Shown here in pieces: positions 57,721 through 64,000 of a stretch of 64,000 bases of DNA. Source of the stretch: Massilia brevitalea (GTDB taxonomy: Bacteria; Pseudomonadota; Gammaproteobacteria; Burkholderiales; Burkholderiaceae_D); NCBI RefSeq assembly GCF_030711405.1, contig NZ_JAULSI010000010.1:67570-131569 (forward strand), given 5' to 3'. Under the pieces are notes generated by a model that made no database searches, was not told the DNA's origin, and saw nothing but the letters and a program-made list of their open reading frames with translations. The position numbers and the translations under genes were made by a program. Positions within the stretch are counted from its first letter, which is position 1; each line of letters opens with the position of its first letter.

Positions 57721-60195
57721 GTGAGTGCGGTTCTCTCCGATTTGGAGACCTTCGACTGGAGCACGACACCCCTTGGGCCGCGCGCGCAGTGGCCTGCGTC
57801 GCTCGAGGCGATCTTCGCCATGATGCTGGGGACGCCGCGCGCCATGTGCGCGACCTGGGGTCCCGAGCAAACGCTGCTCTACAACGCCGCCTATGTGCCG
57901 TTCCTGGCCAAGCGCCATCCGGCGGCGCTCGGGCAGCCGATCTCCGTCGTGTGGTCGGAAATATGGCGCGACATTGGTCCGCTCATCGAGCGCGTGCTCG
58001 GCGGCGAGGCGGTGAGCTTTGTCGACATGCACCTGGTCATGACGCGCAATGGCTATGACGAGGATACCTGGTGGTCCTTTGCCTACAGTCCGCTGCGTGA
58101 CGGCAGGCGGATCATGGGCATCCTCAACATCGCGAACGAAAGCACCGCCGGGGTCATCGCGGCACGCCAGCGCGATGCGGCGGAAATCGAGCTACGCGCA
58201 CGCAACATCGCGCTCGAGCAGGAAGTCTTCAAGCGCCGGGAGGCGGCCAACCGCTTCTCCACGCTGATCGAACACTTGCCGGTCGGCGTCTGCCTGCTCG
58301 ACGGCGATGGCCAGCCCGTGTTGAGCAACCCCGTGTTCCGCAAATTCCTGCCCGATTATCCCCGTCCTGCCCACGGCGCGGGCACCGGGCAGGAGCACTG
58401 GCGCGGTTACGACGCCCAAGGACGCCTGCTCACGCCCGAACGCTACCCGAGCGCACGGGCCCTGCGCGGCGAGCTGGTCGTGCCCGGCGACGAATTCCTG
58501 CTGGCGAAGGACGATGGGACCGAGGTATGGGTCGCGATCAGCGCGGTGCCGCTGGCCGACAGCGACGGCGGCCAGGCCGGCATCATCCTGGTGCTCGACG
58601 ACATCAACCAGCGCAAGCGCATCCTGATCGACCTCGAACGGCAGGTCGCGGAGCGTTCCCAGGACCGCAATGCGCTCTGGACGCTGTCGTCCGACATCAT
58701 GTTGCGCTGTACCTTCGATGGCGTCATTACCGCCACTAACCCGGCCTGGAGCGTCGTGCTGGGCTGGCGCGAACATGAGCTGGTCGGTTCCAACCTGTTC
58801 GATTTGATCCACCCCGACGACATGGCGCATACCGCCGCAGGCGCGCAGGAACTGTCAGGCGGTATCAGCCACCAGCGCTTCGACAACCGCTATCGCCACC
58901 GCGACGGCAGTTATCGCTGGATCTCGTGGTCCACGCGTTCGCACGATGGCCTGATCAACGCCGTAGGCCGCGACATCACGCGCGACAAGGACCAGATGGC
59001 CGAACTCGAGACGATGCAGAACGCCCTGCGCCAGAGCCAGAAAATGGAAGCGGTGGGCCAGCTCACCGGCGGCCTGGCGCATGACTTCAACAACCTGCTG
59101 GCCGGTATTTCCGGCGCCCTGCAGCTGATGCAGATGCGCATGCAGCAGGGACGCTTCAACGACTTCGAGCGCTACATCACGACGGCGCTGGGAGCATCGC
59201 GCAGGGCGGCGGCCCTGACGCACCGCTTGCTGGCCTTCTCGCGCCAGCAGACGCTGACACCGAAGGCCACGAACGTGAACCGGCTGGTGGCCGACATGCA
59301 GGAGCTGATCCAGCGCACCGTGGGGCCGGCGATTCCGATCGAGGTCGTGTGCGTGTCCGATGCCTGGACCGCCCTGGTCGACGCCTCGCAATTGGAGAAC
59401 GCGTTGCTGAACCTGTGCATCAATGCGCGCGATGCGATGCCCGATGGCGGCCGCATCACCGTCGAAACCGCCAACAAGTGGATCGACGAACGCGCCGCGC
59501 GCAAGCAGAACATGGAGCAGGGCCAGTACCTTTCCTTGTGCGTGAGCGATACCGGCACCGGCATGTCGCCGGAGGTCATCGCACGGGCATTCGAACCCTT
59601 CTTCACCACCAAGCCCATCGGCCAGGGGACCGGGCTCGGGCTGTCGATGATCTATGGATTCGCCCAGCAGTCCGGCGGGCAGGTGCGCATCTATTCCGAG
59701 GTGGGGCAGGGCACGACCGTGTGCATCTACTTGCCGCGCCAATATGGCGACAGCGTCGACGACGATACCGAAGTCGCGGCCGCGGTGACGGAGTTCAGGC
59801 AGTCCGGGCAGGTCGCCACCGTGCTGATCGTGGACGACGAGCCGACGGTGAGGATGCTCGTCATCGACATCCTGCAAGACCTCGGCCTGGCCTGGATCGA
59901 AGCGGCCGACAGCGCGACCGGCCTCAAGATCCTGCAGTCGGATGCGCGGGTCGACATGCTGATTTCGGATGTCGGCCTGCCGGGCGGCATGAACGGGCGC
60001 CAGATGGCCGACGCCGGGCGCGTCAAGCGGCCCGGATTGCAGGTGCTGTTCATCACGGGCTATGCAGAGAACGCCGTGCTTAACAACGGCTACCTGGAGC
60101 CGGGCATGGCGGTGCTCACCAAGCCGTTTTCGATGGACACGATGGCGGAGCGGATCCGGTCGATGATCGAGACCGGCTTGCGCTCCGGGGGCTGA
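57721..60195 (+). CDS. Hybrid sensor histidine kinase with PAS domains and receiver
   Basis: An 824-aa cytoplasmic signalling protein without membrane spans. The first 150 residues form a PAS-like sensory region (DWSTTPLGPRAQWPASLEAI is the usual opening of this family). A second PAS spans about 190-320, and a third about 330-445 (ATNPAWSVVLGWREHELVG). The dimerisation His lies in LTGGLAHDFNNLL. The ATPase has N box LLNLCINARDAMPDGG and G boxes DTGTGM and GTGLGLSM. A C-terminal receiver has DDEPT and the phosphoacceptor Asp in LISDVGLPGG. The start chosen is the GTG with AGGTGG upstream. No separate response regulator with an output domain is adjacent. Confidence 0.92.
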   Translation: MSAVLSDLETFDWSTTPLGPRAQWPASLEAIFAMMLGTPRAMCATWGPEQTLLYNAAYVPFLAKRHPAALGQPISVVWSEIWRDIGPLIERVLGGEAVSFVDMHLVMTRNGYDEDTWWSFAYSPLRDGRRIMGILNIANESTAGVIAARQRDAAEIELRARNIALEQEVFKRREAANRFSTLIEHLPVGVCLLDGDGQPVLSNPVFRKFLPDYPRPAHGAGTGQEHWRGYDAQGRLLTPERYPSARALRGELVVPGDEFLLAKDDGTEVWVAISAVPLADSDGGQAGIILVLDDINQRKRILIDLERQVAERSQDRNALWTLSSDIMLRCTFDGVITATNPAWSVVLGWREHELVGSNLFDLIHPDDMAHTAAGAQELSGGISHQRFDNRYRHRDGSYRWISWSTRSHDGLINAVGRDITRDKDQMAELETMQNALRQSQKMEAVGQLTGGLAHDFNNLLAGISGALQLMQMRMQQGRFNDFERYITTALGASRRAAALTHRLLAFSRQQTLTPKATNVNRLVADMQELIQRTVGPAIPIEVVCVSDAWTALVDASQLENALLNLCINARDAMPDGGRITVETANKWIDERAARKQNMEQGQYLSLCVSDTGTGMSPEVIARAFEPFFTTKPIGQGTGLGLSMIYGFAQQSGGQVRIYSEVGQGTTVCIYLPRQYGDSVDDDTEVAAAVTEFRQSGQVATVLIVDDEPTVRMLVIDILQDLGLAWIEAADSATGLKILQSDARVDMLISDVGLPGGMNGRQMADAGRVKRPGLQVLFITGYAENAVLNNGYLEPGMAVLTKPFSMDTMAERIRSMIETGLRSGG

Positions 60196-60196
60196 A

Positions 60197-62380
60197 TCAG
60201 AAATCGACCGTGCCGGTCAGCGAGAACGTCCGCGGCGCGCCGACCACCAGGTAGCCGCTGCCCGGGAAGCCGCCCACCGACGCCCAGTAGTTCTTGTCCG
60301 CCACGTTGTTCACGCGCGCGCGCAGCGTGACCTCGCGCTCCATGACGCGCAGCGCGTAACTGGCGCCCAGGTCGAAGCGGGTCCAGGACGGCACTTCCTT
60401 CGTATTCGCGCCATCGGCAAACTGGGTCGACGTGTACAGCGCACGCGCATTCAGGCTCAGGCCATCGACGTAGGGCACATCCCACTCGCCGCCCAGGTTG
60501 AGCTGGGTCTTCGGCACGCCGATCGCATCCTTGCCCTGGTTGAGGCCACCGGCGGTGGTGACCTGCTCGGTATCGAGCAGCGTCAGGCCGCCCAGCACGC
60601 GCACGCCGCGCAGCGGCACGCCGAACACGGACAGTTCCAGGCCGCGGTTGCGCTGCTCGCCGTTCACGCCGAAGAGCCTGCCGACGACGAAGGCCGACGG
60701 TTGCGCGACCGTGAACAGCGCCGCGCTCATGCCGAGCCTGCCGGCGTCGTATTTGACGCCGATTTCCTTCTGCTTCGAGCGGTAGGGTGCGAATGCCTCG
60801 CCCACGTTGTCGATATCCGTGCCTGCCGCAACAGGACCGGGCTGCAGCGCCTCGATATAGTTCGCGTATAGCGACACACCCTTGACCGGCTTGTAAACCA
60901 GGCCGACCACCGGCGTGTTCGCCGTTTCGTCGTAGCGCGCGGTGCGTGCGCCGGTGATGTAGCTGAAGCTGCCCGAGCGGATGCGCTGGTGGCGCACGCC
61001 GACCGTCAACAGCACGCTGTCGTCCAGCATGGCCAGGGTATCGGCCACTGCATAACTGGCCAGGTCGCTGGTCATCGTCACCTGAGGATCGGTCATGCTG
61101 CCGCCCACCGTTGGCGTGGGCGTGACGGATGGGTAGTCGACCGGACGGTAGATATTCGTGGCCTGGGCGGGGCCGGTCGCATAGCCGTTGCGCGAGGACA
61201 GCGAGAAGGCCGAAGCCGTCGCGCTGAGCGTATGCTTGACGGCGCCGGTGCGCAGCATGCCGCGCACGCCGACTTCGCCGGTGCGCACCGTGTCGTGGCG
61301 CACGTTGTCGAAGCGGGACATGCTGGTCGTGCCGTTGGCATTGCTGACCCGTGGCGACGCGAGTTCATTGTGTTCGTCGCCGCTGCGGGCGCCGAAGGCG
61401 GCCCAGGCCACCACGTCCTGCGCCAGGTCGACCTCACCGCGCACGGTGCCGAAGGTGTCGCGTTCGCTGGAAACGGTCCACGGCTGGCCGAAGTTGCTGG
61501 TCGAGGAGGGCGGCGCGATCATCGGCACGGTCGCCAGCAGGGTCACGGCCGGACGCGGGTTGTGCAGCGCGTGCTCCTGGTAGCCGACGTCCGCCGACAG
61601 CCGGTAGCCATCGCCGCGGTAGTCCATGCCGACTGCCAGCACGTCGAGCTTGCGCGACTCGCGGTCGACGGCGGTGTCGCCCTCGCGGTGCGCGGCATTC
61701 ACGCGCAGGCCAAGGCGCTCGCCTTCGCCGAAACGGCGCGAGACGTCGGCGGCCACATAACCCTGGCCGCCCGATTCGACGCCCGCCGTCACCTGCGTCA
61801 GCGGTTTCGTGGCCGCACGCTTCGGCAGCAGATTGATGGTGCCGCCGATGCCGCCGCCGCCCGGCGCTGCACCGTTGACGAAGGCGCTGGCGCCACGGAA
61901 CACTTCCACGCGTTCCAGCAATTCGGCCGAGACGAACTGGCGCGGCAGCAGGCCGAACAGGCCGTTGTACGCGAGGTCGTCCGAATTGACGGCGAAGCCG
62001 CGGATCACGTACAGCTCCTGGAAGTTACCCGAGCCGCGCGCCACGCGCACCGATGGATCGTTCTGCACCACGTCGGCCACGCTGCGCGCCTGCTGGTCCT
62101 GGATCACGCCGAGGGTGTAGTTGGTGGTGTTGAACGGCGTGTCCATCATGTCCACGTTGCCGAGCAGGCCGAGGCGGCCGCCGCGCGCCACCTGGCCGCC
62201 GGCATACGCCGCCGGCAAGCCCTGGGCGGATGCGTCAGCCGAGGCGGTGACGACGACGGTTGCCATCGGCTCGGCGGCGGTGTCGCTGTCGGCAGGGGTG
62301 CTTTGCGCGATGGCACTGGCAGAGGTCATCAGGAGGGCGGCGAGGGCCAGCGGAGTCAGCGCAAAACGGGCAGGAGTCAT
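60197..62380 (-). CDS. TonB-dependent siderophore receptor
   Basis: Outer-membrane receptor of 727 aa for a ferric siderophore, probably of hydroxamate type by resemblance to FhuE-like proteins. It has a signal peptide (LTPLALAALLMTSASAIAQ) and a TonB box-like ATVVVTAS. The plug has RSVADVVQNDPSVRVARGSG and FRGASAFVNGAAPGGGGIGG, then a long beta-barrel ending in an aromatic-terminated strand (LTGTVDF). It is divergent from the PepSY gene across a region with two Fur-like boxes, so iron regulation is expected. The siderophore is not identifiable. Confidence 0.94.
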   Translation of the reverse strand: MTPARFALTPLALAALLMTSASAIAQSTPADSDTAAEPMATVVVTASADASAQGLPAAYAGGQVARGGRLGLLGNVDMMDTPFNTTNYTLGVIQDQQARSVADVVQNDPSVRVARGSGNFQELYVIRGFAVNSDDLAYNGLFGLLPRQFVSAELLERVEVFRGASAFVNGAAPGGGGIGGTINLLPKRAATKPLTQVTAGVESGGQGYVAADVSRRFGEGERLGLRVNAAHREGDTAVDRESRKLDVLAVGMDYRGDGYRLSADVGYQEHALHNPRPAVTLLATVPMIAPPSSTSNFGQPWTVSSERDTFGTVRGEVDLAQDVVAWAAFGARSGDEHNELASPRVSNANGTTSMSRFDNVRHDTVRTGEVGVRGMLRTGAVKHTLSATASAFSLSSRNGYATGPAQATNIYRPVDYPSVTPTPTVGGSMTDPQVTMTSDLASYAVADTLAMLDDSVLLTVGVRHQRIRSGSFSYITGARTARYDETANTPVVGLVYKPVKGVSLYANYIEALQPGPVAAGTDIDNVGEAFAPYRSKQKEIGVKYDAGRLGMSAALFTVAQPSAFVVGRLFGVNGEQRNRGLELSVFGVPLRGVRVLGGLTLLDTEQVTTAGGLNQGKDAIGVPKTQLNLGGEWDVPYVDGLSLNARALYTSTQFADGANTKEVPSWTRFDLGASYALRVMEREVTLRARVNNVADKNYWASVGGFPGSGYLVVGAPRTFSLTGTVDF

Positions 62381-62403
62381 CAGGTGGGGAAGTTGGTCTA
62401 GAT

Positions 62404-62422
62404 GAGAATGGTTCGCATTATA
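62404..62422. promoter_or_regulatory. Fur box 1 (siderophore receptor side)
   Basis: GAGAATGGTTCGCATTATA matches the 19-base Fur consensus at 13 of 19 positions by hand count. It lies 24 bases upstream of the receptor start codon. Confidence 0.65.
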
Positions 62423-62441
62423 TGCGGAATGGGTTGCCGGG

Positions 62442-62460
62442 GTAAATGCGAACCATTATG
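62442..62460. promoter_or_regulatory. Fur box 2 (PepSY side)
   Basis: GTAAATGCGAACCATTATG matches the Fur consensus at 13 of 19 positions. Its core AATGCGAACCATT (62445-62457) is the exact reverse complement of AATGGTTCGCATT (62407-62419) in box 1, so the two boxes form a symmetric pair over the divergent promoters. Confidence 0.65.
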
Positions 62461-62490
62461 ATCTGACCCCCTACCGAATATTCACGCCCC

Positions 62491-63627
62491 ATGACACCCA
62501 AGAACGTGCGCCGCTGGTCCTGGATTCACAAGTGGAGCAGCCTGGTCTGCACGGTGTTCATGCTGCTGCTCTGTATCACCGGCTTGCCGCTGATTTATCA
62601 CCACGAGATCATCCACGCCCTCGGCAACGAGGTCGAGGCGCCCGAGATGCCGGCGGATACGCCGCGTGCCGACATCGACCGCGTGGTCGCCGCCGGCATG
62701 GCCGCGTATCCCGGCAAGGTCATGATGTACCTGTCCCAGGACCGGGAGGAGCCTGACATGTGGGCCATGACCCTGGGCGACACGCCGCGCGACAAGAACT
62801 ACAAGCCCCTGCTGGTGGATGCGCGTACCGCCCAGCTGCTGCCCGAGCCGCCGGTCGAGGGCGGCCCCTTCATGTCGCTGATGTTCCACCTGCATGTGGA
62901 TCTGTATGCGGGCCTGTGGGGCAAGCTCTTCCTCGGCTTCATGGGCTTGCTGCTGATCCTCGCGGTGGTGTCCGGCGTGGTGCTGTATGCGCCGTTCACG
63001 CGCAAGCTGGCCTTCGGGACGGTGCGGCATGAGCGCAGCCGCCGCGTGCGCTGGCTCGACCTGCACAATGTGCTCGGCATCGTCACGCTGGTGTGGCTGC
63101 TGGTCGTGGGCACGACCGGCGTCATCAATACCTGGGCCGATTTGCTGCTCAAGGCCTGGCAAAAAACGGAGTTGGCCGAGATAACGGCGCCGTATGCCGG
63201 CCTGCCGCCGGTGACGAAGCTGGGGTCGATGTCGCAGATGATCGCCGCGGCCGAGCGCGCCGCGCCCGGCATGCAGGTGAAGTATGTGGCCTTCCCCGGC
63301 ACCAAGTTCGCGACCCCGCACCACTACATCGCTTTCATGCAGGGCACTACGCCCTTGACCTCGCGCCTGCAAAAGCCGGTCCTGATCGACGCCCAGACCG
63401 GCGCCGTGACGGCCAGCCCCGACCTGCCCTGGTACATGGTGGCGCTGCGCGTGTCGCAGCCGCTGCACTTCGGCGACTACGGCGGCCAGGCCCTGAAGCT
63501 GCTGTGGGCCTTGCTGGACATCGCCACCATCGTCGTGCTCGTTACCGGCCTGTATTTGTGGCTCAAGCGCGGCAAGGCGGCAGCGGCCAAGCCGGCGGAA
63601 GTGCGCGCCGAGGAGGCAGCGGTATGA
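62491..63627 (+). CDS. PepSY-associated membrane protein, iron-uptake linked
   Basis: A 378-aa inner-membrane protein with four spans: near residues 12-40 (SLVCTVFMLLLCITGLPLIY), 140-165, 195-215, and 335-360. It has the RRWSWIHKWSSL opening and a PepSY-type periplasmic region. Relatives beside siderophore receptors (PiuB and FoxB-like) are thought to reduce ferric siderophores. Divergent from the receptor with a Fur box in its promoter. The stop overlaps the next small gene. Confidence 0.9.
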   Translation: MTPKNVRRWSWIHKWSSLVCTVFMLLLCITGLPLIYHHEIIHALGNEVEAPEMPADTPRADIDRVVAAGMAAYPGKVMMYLSQDREEPDMWAMTLGDTPRDKNYKPLLVDARTAQLLPEPPVEGGPFMSLMFHLHVDLYAGLWGKLFLGFMGLLLILAVVSGVVLYAPFTRKLAFGTVRHERSRRVRWLDLHNVLGIVTLVWLLVVGTTGVINTWADLLLKAWQKTELAEITAPYAGLPPVTKLGSMSQMIAAAERAAPGMQVKYVAFPGTKFATPHHYIAFMQGTTPLTSRLQKPVLIDAQTGAVTASPDLPWYMVALRVSQPLHFGDYGGQALKLLWALLDIATIVVLVTGLYLWLKRGKAAAAKPAEVRAEEAAV

Positions 63628-63803
63628 CGCGCATCTTTGGACCCATCTGGACCGCGCCGATCGTGCTTGGCGTGCTGACCGTTATCGGTCTCGTGAGCGC
63701 ATTGCTGGGCGATGGCGTCTGGGATGCGGTGTCCGCCGTGTCGCTGGGCGTGGTGGTGGCGGTGGGCGGGTGGTATGGCCTGCGCCGGCCGAAGGCGCGC
63801 TAA
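63624..63803 (+). CDS. Small two-span membrane protein after the PepSY gene
   Basis: A 59-aa protein with two hydrophobic stretches (PIVLGVLTVIGLVSALLG and VSAVSLGVVVAVGGWYGL) and a basic tail RRPKAR. It starts inside the PepSY stop (ATGA) with GGAGG upstream, so it is translated from the same message. It resembles small hypothetical proteins seen next to PepSY genes. Function unknown. Confidence 0.8.
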   Translation: MTRIFGPIWTAPIVLGVLTVIGLVSALLGDGVWDAVSAVSLGVVVAVGGWYGLRRPKAR

Positions 63804-63929
63804 GGTGGCGTAGGCGATGAATCGGACCGTGAAGTGAAGCGGGCTGCTGGAAAATGAAGCCCTGCTCGGCAAGAATTTGCCGCGTCGGGCATCATGGCGT
63901 GTCATTCACTTCATTAGAAAGAAATTTGC

Positions 63930-64000
63930 ATGTCTGATCTCCTGCAAACCTTGCAGTGGCGTTATGCCACCAAAAAAATGGATCCGGCCAAGAAGGTCGC
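63930..64000 (+). CDS. NAD(P)H nitroreductase-family protein, 5' end only
   Basis: The window ends after 23 codons. The visible N terminus, MSDLLQTLQWRYATKKMDPA, matches the opening of NfsB/YdgI-like flavin reductases (the L-QWRYATKKFDP pattern). FMN-binding residues lie beyond the window. The ribosome site is weak (AGAAAGAAA). A repeat of TGAAGTGAA (near 63830) with TTCACTTCA (near 63905) flanks the region before it. Confidence 0.75.
   Translation, partial: MSDLLQTLQWRYATKKMDPAKKV

Noticed and set aside
63825..63915. TGAAGTGAA/TTCACTTCA inverted repeat as a terminator or operator before the last gene
   Set aside because: The arms are about 70 bases apart with no T-run or matching promoter context; evidence is too thin to list as a site.

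Overview
The window is GC-rich chromosomal DNA. The gene content suggests a soil or water betaproteobacterium of the Oxalobacteraceae, most like Massilia. The pointers are clustered pyrimidine and purine catabolism, assimilatory nitrate genes under NasT/NasS, a cydDCABX operon, an H-NS-family protein and an orphan type VI VgrG locus. This placement is inferred from protein resemblance, not from rRNA. No rRNA, tRNA, CRISPR array, transposase or integrase was seen.

Layout. (1) 0.1-1.9 kb: nucleoside salvage (deoA, cdd) ending in a strong terminator. (2) 2.2-9.3 kb: an orphan type VI cargo island (VgrG, DUF4123 chaperone, VasX-like pore effector, DUF6708-like membrane protein). The last two genes are much AT-richer than their surroundings, and the effector is split by a one-base frameshift in a G6 tract. 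(3) 9.5-12.0 kb: a LytTR two-component operon and an acetyltransferase. (4) 12.4-22.3 kb: a complete reductive uracil pathway to acetyl-CoA (beta-alanine aminotransferase, mmsA, preT, preA, NCS1 permease, dihydropyrimidinase, N-carbamoyl-beta-alanine amidohydrolase). (5) 22.4-25.7 kb: small unknown genes, including a DUF1326-DUF2182-EamA operon. (6) 25.7-31.1 kb: purine/urate catabolism (UraD-AllC fusion, LysR regulator, membrane urate oxidase PuuD, M20 hydrolase). (7) 31.1-38.4 kb: H-NS-like protein, Pmp3 protein, VWA lipoprotein, a large exported protein and an S9 peptidase. (8) 38.6-49.9 kb: the assimilatory nitrate cluster (nasT, nasS, transporter, nirB, nirD, FAD electron carrier, nitrate reductase). 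Its leader carries a sigma-54 promoter, two ANTAR-type hairpins and a terminator. The cluster is bracketed by two matching palindromic repeat elements and by two small genes that share a 79-bp promoter. (9) 50.1-57.3 kb: GbsR/MarR regulator divergent from cydDCABX. (10) 57.7-64.0 kb: hybrid histidine kinase, Fur-boxed TonB receptor divergent from a PepSY protein, and the start of a nitroreductase-family gene.

A unifying theme is nitrogen scavenging. Pyrimidines, urate and nitrate are all taken down to ammonia or central metabolites, and the nitrate part has a readable regulatory switch. A family of REP-like palindromes (core GTGGGCAC-nn-GTGCCCAC) recurs at five places, four of them as inverted pairs whose central bases match each other.

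The least described parts are the DUF1326/DUF2182 operon, the shared promoter of the two small genes, the minimal H-NS protein with an AT-hook-like tail, and the large exported protein at 33.7-35.9 kb. All functions are assigned by reading the sequence; no searches were run.
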